Positions 1 to 14,000 of a DNA stretch of 64,000 bases are shown in pieces. Position numbers and translations under genes: made by a program. Origin of the DNA: Mytilisepta virgata. Taxonomy: Eukaryota > Mollusca > Bivalvia > Mytilida > Mytilidae. Each line of letters opens with the position of its first letter. The first letter of the stretch is position 1. The stretch covers positions 12,510,501 to 12,574,500 of the forward strand of contig CM051517.1 of the NCBI GenBank assembly GCA_028015205.1. The letters are read 5' to 3'. Under the pieces are notes generated by a model. The model was not told the DNA's origin. It made no database searches and saw only the letters and a list, made by a program, of their open reading frames with translations.

Positions 1-117
1 CAGAAATTAGTTTTTAAACACTTTTTACCTAACAAATTCAAAAGGAATTCAGCAGAACCCAGTGACATATATGCATTACGCTGTTTTCATTTTTTTTAAA
101 TGAAAATAACCCAATAA

Positions 118-340
118 GGGGATGACCATTTGAATTTTAGGGGAGGGGTGCGGGGTGCTGGCATATTTGATGAAGTCGGAAAATTTATTTACGTTTTTGC
201 TTTAAATGGAAAAAAATCACCAGCATATTTTGATAATAATAATACTTCCTATATGCCATGTGTCCAAAATTGGGTGTTGAGCATCTTTTTGCATCTGTCC
301 ATCATGGACAATCTACCTATGAAGAAACCAGAAGCCTAGC
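118..340 (+). mobile_element. Left end of a PIF/Harbinger-like element
   Basis: The terminus GGGGATGACCATTTGA directly follows a TAA trinucleotide and runs into a G-rich tract, as at 33386 and 21201, where the same terminus follows TTA. No matching right end was found nearby, so this is a solo or truncated end. The 69-codon open frame across it shows no domain and is not taken as a gene. Confidence 0.45.
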
Positions 341-1310
341 ATAAAAAATGCCTCAGAAATTAATATTTTAAGCATATTTTGAAAATTCGCTCATTTTCGG
401 TCCCAATTTTCGCCCCATGAATGAAATCTTAATATTAAAGCCTTACTGTGCATCTACATCATATGTACAATCATTCCATAATCAAAGTAGAAGCCTAGCA
501 TCAATAATCAACAAGGAGTTGATGGCACATTCATATTTTGACAATTTGTTGATTTCATCCATTAAGCGAAAATGAAAATTTTGAAACCTGTCTTTCTATC
601 TTTACATCATGGACAATTTATCTATAAAGAAACCAGCCTCGAATAAAAAATGCTTCAAAAATTGATGTTTTAAGCATATTTTGAAAATTCGCTCATTTTC
701 GGTCCCAAATTTCGCCCCACGAAAGAAATCAAAATTCTAAAACCTTATTGCGCATCTAGATCACATGTACAATCATTCTATAATGAATGTAGAAGCCTTG
801 CATCAATAATGAACGAGGAGTTGATGTCACAAGCATATTATGATAATTCGCTCGTTTTCGGTCCCACATTTCTCCCGTTGCGCGAAATCAAAATTTTAAA
901 ACCTTATTGTGCATCTACATGATATATGCAACACTACTTTGAAGGAATTAAAATGCTATACCTAAATCTAAATGAGGAGTTGATGTCACAAGAAAGTGTG
1001 ACGGGCAGACAGACGGGCAAACGGAGACAACCATAATATACCCGCAATGCGGGTATAAAAACGAAAGACGAGTTTAGATCACAAGCTTGAATTCCAAATA
1101 TTCGAAGTTCAACCCATGTGGGCCCTTTGTTTAGAAAATAAAAAAATTCTAAAACCTTATTGCGCATCTACAGGTGATATGCAACCGTTCTATATAGAAA
1201 TTAAATTCCTAAGCTCAAAAGTGAAAGAGGAGTTGATGTCACAAGAAAGTGTGACGGACGGACAGAGACAATCGCTATATCCCCGAGCTTTTTCGAATGT
1301 GCGGGGATAA
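341..1310 (+). repeat. Dispersed repeat, four diverged units
   Basis: Related units recur near 444, 739, 899 and 1152, each with a variant of AACCTTATTGCGCATCTAC. Two units end in GAGGAGTTGATGTCACAAGA, then a GACGGACGGACAGA-type stretch and a short hairpin such as CCCGCAATGCGGG followed by TATAAAA. Related text (GGAGGAGTTGATTTC) recurs at 31.5-31.9 kb. The open frames here are short and low-complexity. Confidence 0.6.
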
Positions 1311-2052
1311 AAAAGAAAAATATGTGTTGCTGAACTCAATTCTGAGATACAAGGTGTTTAAAATTTGGGTATCTCTAGATATTTCCTTTGTTTTGAATGG
1401 AAAATGTTATGAATCTTTAAAGTTGTATAACAAATAAACTAATATCTGAATTTCATATCATTTTCTCAATCTAAAGATATGTATAATAAATAAATGAAAA
1501 GAAAATAGGGTGTTGCTTGTGAAAAAAATATCCGATACTATAAACGGATTAACCCTGAAGAGTTCGCATAATCTGACCAAAATTAAAAAATCTCACAAGT
1601 GACCATACTTAAAGTAGATGAAATGTTAAAACGAGGTAAAGGCCATGTGACATTTGCAGGGTGATATAAACACCTAAGCAAAAATTGTCCTATCAATCCG
1701 CTAAAATGTCCTGCGCCGATTTCTTGTGTGAAAAATCGCCTTCTCGTAGAATTATAAATTATATTGAAACTGGCAATAATTGTGAGACGTCAGTATGTGT
1801 TTAATATAATCATACAATGTCAGATTTCATTTATATTAAGTAAATTTCCCGTTTTCAATTGATAAAGCAATAAAAAAGTAAAATGATTACCAAGCCCTTA
1901 TCGAGTGAATGGTTTGCTGTTTGTATTGGCATTATGGCTGTACCATAAAAAAAAAAATCGATTCGACAAGTCCCACACAAATGTAATACAATATCTGAAA
2001 ATAAAAAACATCCCAAAACATACCATTAAAAAAGCAATAATGAAAAACTCAC
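1311..2052. other. AT-rich stretch beyond the last exon found
   Basis: No convincing gene. On the minus strand a possible last exon of the coiled-coil gene lies at about 1853-1934: an AG acceptor, a frame compatible with phase 1, then a stop. It lacks coiled-coil character and I saw no polyadenylation signal, so it is not called. Confidence 0.4.
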
Positions 2053-2094
2053 CATGAAAATGCTGTAATTGACGCTTCAAAGCCTCGGTTTCAT
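2053..2094 (-). CDS. Coiled-coil gene, exon 14 (last found)
   Basis: 42 bases, acceptor ATTCCAG, donor GTGAGT. Encodes DETEALKRQLQHFH plus one base. The strong donor shows that coding continues downstream. Confidence 0.7.
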
Positions 2095-5000
2095 CTGGAA
2101 TATGATAATCAGTTAAATTAAGGATGTATTCAGACCTTTACAGATGAATATTTTTATTATTTATTTAACATGTATTGAAAATTTCTACCTTCATTTGTAA
2201 ACTGAATTAACGCCTCTGGACTGTTGAGATTTCCTCATGTTAACATTATTTTGACAAAATGTCTTCCTTCTGCGATATTTCTTCTGAAAATTATACTTTT
2301 AATATAATTAATTCATTTCATTTTCAAATCACCTGTTCTTTCCCTGAGCTGTCCTTTTAGATTTGTTCGATCAACCATGTATCTTTGGGCTTCTTCACTC
2401 AGTTTTTCATATTGGTTAACAAGATCGTTGTACTTTGATTCAACCATTTTCTTCCTTTCTATTGTATGAAGAATGATATTATTGATAGTAAGATAATTAG
2501 ATGAATTTTATTTTAAATCCGCTATTCTGAAAGGAAGACCATATAAGGTAAGGATGTATTTAAAAAATCTCATTTCTATAACCTGGTTTTACATGCCCTT
2601 TCTGGATTTTCTTATATAAATCTCAATTACAAGGTTCTGGGGTTCACTCTAACCAGCCGTAATTTTCATAAATGAAAAGTCTTTTGAGACTCCGATATAA
2701 ATATGTACACCTGGTACTGTTTCACATCTGATTTCTGTGCAAGATATTATTTTCTGTTTTAATGCAATAACTAATTGCTGGAGAATGAAAATAATACAAA
2801 AAATCATTAAACAAGTCGCTATGTATTTGAAAATTCTATGAATAACTACTACAATCAGACAACATCCCATTGGATTGAAGCCGGTGGGGGTGGGAGGGGG
2901 GGTTGGGTGTGGAGTGGGGGGGGATCAAACAAAAGTATCATTATACCTTGAAGCGTTTCTTTTTCCGAGCAGTAAGTTTCATTTTGTTCTCGAAGTAAAG
3001 ATATCAGAGAAGTTACACGTGTCTTCTCTTTCAGCTGCTCTTGAAGATCAGCATTTTCTTCTACAAAAGATTTTTGATCAACAATTTAACTGACGAAGAG
3101 TTAATCTTGATTGTATCTATATCTCTAGCAATATCAGCAATTCTTGTTTCCTATATTGACATGGAAGAACTGTCGTATTAACACTAGAAACGCAGCTGCT
3201 GTTGAATGTGATGAAATGATTCTGTTTGTCCTTCCGTATATGTATGATACAATTATATACAATTATAAAATTACAGTAAAGTACAAGTTGGACAAAATTA
3301 ATGTCTCCGGGGTAATCAAAAGCAGCTTATCTATTCATTCATTATTCAACATGTTTCAAATGATTTGTACCTCTATGTGATACATTTGTTCATGTTATTA
3401 TTATTGTTTTATTTATATTGATATTTGGCTTTGTTATATTGATTCTTTGTACCGTTGTTATTTGGTTTTGTTATATTGATTCTTTGTACCGTTGTTATTT
3501 GGCTTTGTTATATTGATTCTTTGTACCGTTGTTATTTGGTTTTGTTTTATTGATTCTTTGTACCGTTGTTATTTGGTTTTGGAGAAATAAATATTGATTG
3601 ATTGACTAGAAATTGACATCTTCTTGATTGTTATTTCATTACTTCGTAAGTTATCGTTGCTGGTTTCTATTCTTTTGAATTGTAAGTCTTTTTCTGGTAA
3701 CTCATGATACCGTATTGTAAGTTCTCTAGCTTCAATTTTTGCCTTGTTAACTTCGTCTGAAAATATGAAAAAAAAAATCCTTCTCTAGGAACACTTGTCT
3801 ACACAACTCCTATAACTACTGGTTATAAATATTCATGTCATAAAACTTCAAAATATGTAAAAAAAAATAAAAGGAAAATGTTTTTTTAAAATATTTATCA
3901 CAATAATTGAAAACACTGAAATAAAAACCCTTTTCGCTAAACATAATATTAAATTTTTATTTAACAGCAATTAATGCTGCATTTTCAAAAATGAGAGAAA
4001 AAAACGGACCTCTCATTTATATACAAGTCAAGCCATGATCCGCATACATTAGACTATCGGGTATGAATAATCAAAACAGTACTTTATACTACACAAAATG
4101 GTTCCTATATAAAATGATAGTTATATTTGTTATCTTTAAAAAAAAAAAACCACCTTGCAAAATCTGTAATTCATTTTCTTTACATTGTAATTGTGAATTC
4201 ATTCGTGTAGCTGCTTCTGTCATCAGCATGAGTTGCGTTTTCGTACCTAAACAAAAAATATAAACATCGACTTGACCTCTAGCTTTCTCAGTAGCTGCTT
4301 TCAGAAATTCTTTATTTTAAGCATAAAAAGCGTGTATTGAAACATATTTTCTGTTTTACAGACCTACAAATAAAATGTATCACAAAATACCTCAATAAAT
4401 TTGATGCAATGTATGGCCATTTCGTTGACTGACAACTCATCAGCAGTGCTCGAGATCAACATATTTTGCGAAACTTGCCATTAATTTAAAATGGCCGAAG
4501 AATGCTTGGACTATACTCTTTCAGAGTTCTTTGTTCGGTAAGGAACGAGGGGATTTTACCCAACTATCGGTCGAACAGTCCTCTGATTATGAGGTAATTA
4601 AAGATGCAATTTTATAAATTTACAGCATAGTATAAAATTTACTATATCTAATATTAGTATCTTTGGATTGTAATTTTGAAACTCCTGGGACGATGCCTCT
4701 GCGTGATGGACCCTAGGTCCCCGAGGGTATTCGCCAACCCAGTCGTCAGACTTGTCTGACATGATTATTCATTAATTTGTTCTAAAACTTACGAGTATTT
4801 GGTAAAATTCAAATATAATAGAATTACTAAGGGTTCATTCCTTGTATTGCACATGGTAGATCTCCTTAGCTGAAATTTGGCTTCCTGTTTCGGTATTTTT
4901 GGTTATGAGTACTTCTTGTTTTAAAATAAGTTTGGGTTTTGGTCTTCCAAATGTTTCGGTTTTAATGCTGCTGATGAGAGGTAACTCCTTGAAATGCGTC

Positions 5001-8000
5001 GTATACCGCATAGTATAAATTTACTGTAACTAATATTAGTATCTTTGGATTGTTATTTTGTATTATTTTTGAACAGTCTAGTTCGTCGTTATTAGACACA
5101 CTGTCTATTATATTGACATTATAGTATTGTCAATTTGGGGTTTTTGTGTTATTGTTGGCCTATGTGTCTATGTGTCGATTTATACCCATTTGTGTTGTCT
5201 TGTTAAAGGCATTTTTGTGTGGTCTTTGATTTAAATGTTACAGGAACTCGGTGTTTATTAGTTCATTTCTGAACCACAACATGTTTTTATTTTTTAGGTC
5301 GTAACAATAACAAACTTGAAAATCTGCAGTTAAATCCAATATTTCACTTTTCATATTGCACTAATGCGTTGTGAAGAATATTCATGTTGAGATTTATTAC
5401 CTAATAAAGTGTCTGTTTTATTGAGTCAATTTTTGAGTCGCTATTAAAATTGGCCAGTAGATCTATTGCACTGCACTGTGCAATATTCTGCACGTGGCGT
5501 TTATAGCACCGACTTCAGTTGACCTTTGAGAGCGATTTCTGATTGACTTTCAGTTATGATATTGGCCAATCAAATAATTTGTTGTTTAAGCAACTCGGAA
5601 TAGATCGTCTACGGCATACATCAATCAATGTTTCAATTTATATGACCAAAACAAGAAAAACAACTGAAACTTCATATTAGTGAAATCTAGACATTGTATT
5701 TGCACACAGACTTTTTAAATGAAAACCATAAAATCTTGAGGTTCTCATAGAACTTTCAAAAAGATTAAAACACGGGCTAGTTCAATACTAGATATCGCTC
5801 AGTTTTGCCTTCTGGGGTCAAAGGTCTAGGAACCAAAAACTCCACAGAAGTCTCCATTGCGTCAAGGTGGTCTGACTACACTTCGTATGAATTATTGCTC
5901 TTTAAAGGTAAAAATAATCATTTTCGCAGTTTCTGACTTGTAACATGAAAATTTGGCAATGTTTTGCTGACATAAAGAAAACAAAGAAAACAGTGTCTTG
6001 GAAAGATATTAGGTAATAAATCAGTAAGTTGCTATAGACTGGAACATTTGGCCTTTGGTCCTTGGATTGAATAAAGGTTCAATTTCACTCGGCCGATGGC
6101 CTCGTGTCTGGTGCAATTGAACCTTTAGTCATTCCCAAGGCTTCAGGGCAAATATTCCAGTCTATTGCACCCGCAACCATTAAATAACTGAATAATATAT
6201 ACAAGAGAAGAATATGTTTTTATGAGGCTAAGGACCTGGGAAAAATACATGTATATAAGAAAAGATACAAAAGGAACACAATTTGATTAATTGTTACAGT
6301 TTACACAAGGATTTATATTATAAAGCAATTATTTTTTTTTCAAACAGCTCCCTTGTTCAGGGAATACATATCATTCTTACTGAACTAGTAACGTTCATAC
6401 CAGTGTTACTTATTAAATGACCGAAAGGAGTGGACACCAACAGAAATTTGAATCAGTAGTTGAATCACAAAATATCTCATTAGAACACAGTTCTTGAAGT
6501 AACATGAAGTGCATATGTAGTGAGTGTGTACATGTGTATTTCCTTGGTAAGAAGAACATATCTGTTACCTGCGTGTTGAATTACTTCATTTTTTAAGTCC
6601 AATTCCTTTTGAAAAAGTGCAGCAGTCACTTGTTGAATCTTATCTACAAAATTGAAAAATAACCAAATGTAAATATTGAGATTGTTTTCATGTAGAAGCA
6701 TTTTAATCTCACTTCTTGCAATTTATCTATCCTTATATTGAAACCATTACGTAATACCAGGTCATCTTTTTTTATTATTACCCGCGGGGGTATATGGTGA
6801 TGCGGTATCCGTTCGTTCGTCCTCCGCACCTATTACCTGCAACTAATCCTACACCAATGAAAGGATTTCATTGAAACTTTCATAAAATCTTCAGTACAAA
6901 CTGGCAATGTGCACCACCTATTTTATTTTTGATCAGAATGATTTTTTGTTTTTTTTCCAGATAAACATGGATTTTGCCATTTCTTCATAATATGGTAATA
7001 TAACGAGGTAGGTTTGCCCCATCCGAAACACCTCCTAAACCAGCCAATGGATTTCTGTGAAACTTTCAGGGAATCTTCAGAGTACATTGCATTTGTGCAC
7101 CTTGTATTTTGGTTTTTGATCAAAATGATTTTTGGGGTTCCCCATAGACAAACATGGGATATACATTTGTGAGATTTGTTCACAGTACTTCTAGTCAATT
7201 CATAAAGACGCATTTTATGCCCAACAAACAACCATCACCAAAGGGTACACATATTTACTGAGATTGTGAATACCAGTATTGAATACTAGTAAACTATTTC
7301 TTAAATTACCACCAACGTTCGTAAAAATAGGTTTGTGAATTAAAACAATCTTTATACATGTGCTTTAGCAGAAGACTTGATAATACCTTATCAAATGTTA
7401 TATATTATTTACCTTCTAACTGTTGATTATTTTCCCTGAACTTCCCAACTTCTGCCAGTTTCACTCTAAGTTCTGCTTCCGTGGCTGATAATTTATTGTG
7501 TTGTGTCTGTATTTTTTCCGCCTTTTTGGCTGCATGAAAATTTTCAATTCATTTGTTACCTTATACAATCCATGTATAAATTAAAACGAAGACTTTACAG
7601 AGAATAGATTTATGAATACCTGCTACCGAATCTAGCAGTTTGTAATATTTTAATTTTTTTAACTCTCACAGCCTTGATACATGTATCTTCGATGAATATT
7701 TGAGAAATAAGGCTTCAAATATACTGATAAGCGAGTGGTAAAATATCGGCAAAAAGAGCCTACCCGTGCTAAAATCAGGATATTTTGAAACCATCGTGAA
7801 TAATTTTTATTTTTATTTTCATAGGACAGTTTCTATGACATTTTGAAACCCCGCAACACGAAGACACCATTACACAACACAAGTTCTACTGTGACGTCGT
7901 TAAAGCTTGTGAGAAACTTTATTATAACATTGCCAATCAAGCCGTCTGACGTCTGTGACGTTGCAATCAAAATGTCCATATTTTACCATGGATATAGACT

Positions 8001-11000
8001 AAAAGCGTTTTTGAAACAGGTCACATTAGAATTTGTTGTAAAGAAAATTGTAACATTACCTAATTCTGCCTCAGCCTTTCTTCTATAATCTTCATAATTT
8101 ACTGCCACTTTTTTCACTTGTTTTTCTAATTCATCTATTTTAGCTGAAAATGTACACAAAATTATGATAAAAATCTTAACTTTATAGATGAGGATAATAA
8201 TTCCGTCAGACAGAGACACACGTTTGTAAGTTACACAGACAATTACAATGATGGCAAAACGTAACCTAACAAGTTTTTCATTTGCATAATGCAAAAAGCG
8301 GCTTGAGGGATTTTTACCACTTGAAAAACTTCTATAGGGTATGCTACACGAGGTATGCGATACAGGTTTCAGCTATCAGACATTCGAAATCTAAGTAATA
8401 ACTACTAAATATATGATAAATGTGGCCATATCATAATAGAAATTTAGAAGGAGGGATTTTATGGATTACTTCTTGACAGAAAATCTCTAAATATACATTG
8501 CAAACGTTCAATAAACTGTATCACAAAATACCGAAATACACTGATGCATGTTATGGCCATTTCGTTGGCTGGTAACTTATCAGCGGTGCTCGATATCAAA
8601 ATGTTGGAAACCTGGTTAAAGATATAATGATGAATTAATAAGCACAATCATCAAAAACCAAAACAATTAAACCAATCAGGAATCAAAACTCAGCTAAGGG
8701 TTACCTCGGCATCAAAAGGAAGAGCATTAGAAATTTGTAGAAATTTTTGTCAAATTTTGAACGGAAAAGTTAAATGCATTTAAGTAATGAATCATTCCAG
8801 GATTTTAACCAAATGAAAAGCGATTTTACTGTTGTTCTCCATCTAAAATCACAATAAGGTGCAAATACAACAACGATACTGTTTCTTATAGTTTTTATTT
8901 CTAACCTGGATTATGTTCGAACTCTTTATACATATTTTGTACATAACCTTAATTTGGTTGTTATTGTAAAATTTGGTATTGATAATTCTTAATTTTAATA
9001 TAACAATATTATTTACATTTTCTTAAATAACATCATTTTGCTGCGTTTTTTTCAAATATGATTACACTTTAAACGCGCGTATGACTTTTCACCTATGTTT
9101 TAAAAAATAACACATAATTGTTTTGTAGAGATGAGGCAATCGAAAATGTACGGAAGCGTGGATACGTGAGTATCACAAGTGGACAGGATGAAGAAAACTA
9201 TAGAGCTATAATAATTTTATACCTTTTTTACGTCGGTCATCATCCTGTAATCTCTCTATTTCTTTCTTCTTCTTGTCTAAAAAAAATTGTTAATTTGTCA
9301 AATAATCATGATTTTGTTGCGTCATTCTTAAATTTGTAATGTTCTGCAGTGCAATACTGCCAAATATTGTTCTCATATGTACACACGTTTTATTTTATTA
9401 GATTAACATATAATATTTGTAAGAATAATCATAATCTGTTTCCCTGGAAACATGAGTATGGTCTCTCTTTTGAGAAATCAAAACCAAAATTCAGATCTTT
9501 GAACAGTTGGCTAAGATATTAAAAAATTACCAACCAAAAAAAAACGCCATTGTTCTCAGAGAAGGTCTACATAAGGTCAACATACATCTGTACCCAGATG
9601 GGCTCTTCGTTGTACGTTAGAAAAAGATGTTATCATTTTAAATTATGATGTTCTTCGATAAATTAACGCATAACATCCACAGAAAAGTTAAATAAGGGAA
9701 GGTAATAATTTATCGGTGCAACACTCCAAATCCTAGCAATATACAGTACTATGACATGACTGAGTTCGCAAAATGGCTGAAGTACAATGTTCCGTGAAAT
9801 CAATTCACAACTACGACCCACATTTTACCAATTAGGGATTAAAATTGTACTTACTTAGCGGACTTAATACTTTGAAATATGACCTCGAGAACGTAAAACA
9901 CTTCGAATTCTAGCAGGCAAACTTGCATAAAGGCTCCTGATGTAGTGCAAAGGAAGGTGGCTCCAAATGTCAAGAACAACTCGTTCTAAATCAGTTTTAT
10001 TTCGAATTTCATTTGCTCTCCTTTCAACCTGTGCTTTGAGTACTTTCCACACATTTTCGATTATATTCAAGTCCGGGCTTTGTGGAGGCCAAGATAAAGT
10101 GTTTATACCGCTTTCTTGCTTCCACTGATTAGAGCGCATGGAAACGTGACATGGGGCATTGTCCTCTTGGAAAGACCATCTACGATTTGGAAAGTGTCGG
10201 GCAATAACTGGCCAGAGAAAATCGTCGAGAACAGAAATATATTTTTCACTATTCATATTTCCTTCCATCGGTGTAAGAGTTCCCACTCCATAGTACGAAA
10301 TACACCCCCAAAACATGATTGATGCGCGGCAAGTTGTCTCAAAGTCTCCACGAATGCCAAGACATTCTGGCCGTAATCTCTCATCAGACTTTCGACAGAC
10401 ATACACTTTATTATTTGTACCAAGTACGATTTTTGTCTCGTCACTAAATATAATCGATGACAGTCCAGTGAAGTTTCTGCCTACAAAACCGCCTCCTTTT
10501 CTCGCGGTTTACTCTAGAAATTGTCGTTTTCTTCGAAACAATGCGACGCTTATATCCCTCTTCAAACAATCGTCTACATACAGTTCTAGAAGACACAATG
10601 CACCCTGTCCTAGCATTAAATCGAACTGTTAAATCTTTGAGAGTCTGTCTACGATTGGTTTTTACACTTCTGAAAAGTACCCTGTCGTCCCGTGGGGTCG
10701 TCTTTCGTCCTCCCCCACTTCGAGGTAAATTTTCTATGTTCCCCCGCATTCGCGTCCGTTTAAGGAATTTCTGGATTGTTCTACTATTGATTCCAGTCAC
10801 GTTTGCAATTTTATAACTCGAAAATCCATCATTTGACATATTTACAATGATTTCTTTTTGCTCCTTTGTAAGTTCCTTACCGTGTGGTGCCATGTTGCCT
10901 AGCAGACGATTTTTTTGTTTACCTAAGGGGAATAATCCAAACTTACGCACCTGTAATCCTTTTCACAAAAATTCTTAAGATAAATCTTAAGATTTCAACT

Positions 11001-14000
11001 TACGAATATACTAAGAGAAATCTTAAGTCGTTTTCACAAACGCTGTCGTAAGATTTATTTTAAACTTAAGAGTATTCCTAAGTTTTTATCTTAAGTCAAA
11101 TCGTACGACTACTCGTAAGATAAACAATTGCATAGCAACCTACTTTCATTTTCGTTTTACATGCGCAATTTGACTTAGTTTAAGTTTAGGAAATAAATTC
11201 ATTTATCTCTACAGTAACGTATATATATATATTTTTTTTTGCGAAATATTTTTGGTGTGTGTTCGGGATTGACATTACATAATTTGTACCATAACTATAC
11301 AGCGGACGTGAAAGAAAGCACCAAATTCAGCATGAAGACGGAAAACATAGGTTTGATATGTTTTCGTCAAATACTTACTTGTATATATGTGGAGGGATTG
11401 CATGGGATCTGGCAGAAGGTCTTGTAATGGAGTCTCTAAGCGTGTCTGTTATATCCAGAATGGACCGTCTTGGAAAACGATACCGTGCGATTAACTGGTC
11501 ATCATTTAAAAGATCAAGATCATGACATCAGTTCTATCACGGAAAACACGATCTCTCGTAAAAGCTTTTCTGTTCAAAACATCGAATATAATAAAGGCGG
11601 CCATATTGTTCTCTATTAAGATTTCTCTGAAGTTTAAAATATAAACTTAAGAGAGGGTAACAGCACTCTTAAAGTTACGATAGTATTCTCTCTTAAGTTT
11701 CACTTAAGATTTTTTGTGAAAAGCCTCAAACTCTTAAGTTTTCTCTTAAGAGTAAAATCTATCTTAAGATTTTTTGTGAAAAGGATTGCTGTTGGGCGAT
11801 AATAATATCAGAATGAAAATAGGACGAAAATACGATCACAAACCAATAGAAAGAAAGTGACATAGACGAATTTATAGCTAGTCTGGATTCATGGGCGGCG
11901 ACGACGTCGCCATTTTGCGAACTCATTCATGGCAAACGACTGTACATGTGACCAAAAGTAATATCAATCATATCACATCAATCAAATTCATTGATAAACA
12001 ATCCAAATGACGATGTAAACATAATACAATAACAAAAACAAAACAATTTATATTTACATACAAATAAGTTGTAAAATGAAGTTTAATTTGTATCTTGATC
12101 TGACTGAGGGGAACCATTTGAAATATGCATAACATTTATGTCTTTGGTAGATGAGAAATAGCAGTCATATAATACTAATTACAAGTTTTAGCTTTCTAAA
12201 AAGCTGTGGACTGCTTCGCTGTATCTTAATTTATGGTAATATGTGAGCATGTGGTTGTTGATTTAGTATTGGAATTGTGGTATTCTTAGATATTGATTGA
12301 TATGAAATGTTTCTTAGACTTGCAATATCAATTTTTGTACATCTGCAAACCCAGTATATCTTAAAGCGTTCTGTTGACCAGTAAAATTTTCCGCGCGAAA
12401 ACAACAGACACGACTCTGGAGGTGTGCCTAGATTGGCAGAAGTTATAAAGTAGAGATCATGCATTTTTTGTTGAAAACATAGGATTATAGTGTATACGAT
12501 TAAGCAAAACAAACCGTGTCTATTGCAGATTAACAAAGCAAATATACACGTATTAATAATTGATTTCAATAATGAATTTCAGAATATATGATATAACGAA
12601 AACATGTAATGACAGTTGATCGGACCTGATATACACATAGTTAATTTTCCGGCTTTTGATGACTTATCCTGAACGAGGAAAGTCTGTAATTCTTTATCTC
12701 ATTTAAACCAATGGCTGTTGCTGTATCTCAGCCGCATCATAAAGTAACCAATCAGCAATCAGTAATTATTTCAAGATGGCTTCTATGTCTACTGAAACTA
12801 ATAGCTCCGCACCGTGATGCGAAGCAATAATTATATATATATATATAAAAAAACACCTATATATAATACTTATTTGTGGTATAAGTGCTATTGAAAAGTA
12901 TTGACATACTTCCTACATATGCTAAATTTTCCCTTGAGCTAAAGCATTTCGTTTAATATACATTTACCTAATATTTTGAATTGTTATGTGATATTCATTA
13001 CTATGAAAAATAAAATAAAATTTCTCTGTGTCAAATAGTTCTGAAAATGTCGGTGAAATAATATTAGTTTTTCAAACCAGAGGCCCCCAAGAGCCTGTAT
13101 CGTTCACCTGATAGTTCCATTTGTTAATTGCTAAAGAACCTTGAGATTAATATCCATTCCATATTTGGTTTCAATCAATTCAGTAATTTTCAAGAAGAAG
13201 CCGTTTGTATGTACTTTCCATAGGGTCCCATGCTAAACTAAGTCTTCTGCTGACGGCCATCATGGGTGACAGATCGGCATCAAAGTAACAACACTTGGTC
13301 AGAACGTTATAAGGAACATCCATGATATGTTTGGTTTCAATACATTCAGTGGTTTTATAGAAGAATATTTTTGTATGCATTTCCATCTTGAATGACAGAT
13401 TGGCATTAAAGTAACAACTCTTGGTCAGTACCTCATAAGGAACATTAATCCCATGTTTCGTTTCAATCCATACAGCCGTTCTCTAGAAGAAGATTTTTGT
13501 ATGTATTTCCCATAGGGTCCCATGTTAAACTAAGTATCCCACCGCCGGCTATCTTGGGTGACTGATCGGCATCAAAGTAACAACACTTGGTCGGCACCTC
13601 ATAAGGAACATTTCTGTCATGTTTAGTTTCAGTCCATTCAGCGATTCTCTAGAAGAAAATTTTTGTATGCATTTCCCATAGTCCTATGTTAAACTAAGTC
13701 CCCTGCTGGCGGCCATTTTGGATGACGGATCGGCATCAAAGTAACAACACTTGGTCTGCACTTCATAAGGAACATGCGTGCCATGTTTTGTTTCAATTCA
13801 TTCAGGGGTTCACTAGAAGAAGATTTTTGTATAAATTTCCCAAAGGGTCCTATGTTAGACTAACCCCCCCCCCCCTGGCAGCCATGTTGGATGACGGATT
13901 TGCACCAAAGTAACAACACTTGGCCAGCACCTTGTAAGGAACATTTTCACCTGTATTTATTTCACATCTAGGGCCATTTTCAAAAAGTCGCCTAAAGCCA

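Noticed and set aside
1853..1934. Possible final exon of the coiled-coil gene on the minus strand
   Set aside because: An acceptor and compatible phase exist, but the peptide is not coiled-coil and no polyadenylation signal was found. Too weak to call.
10116..10816. Plus-strand frames of 68-105 codons
   Set aside because: Antisense shadows of the Tc1 transposase.
12968..13000. Apparent minus-strand exon with acceptor and GTAAAT donor
   Set aside because: An in-frame stop occurs after five codons in the required phase.
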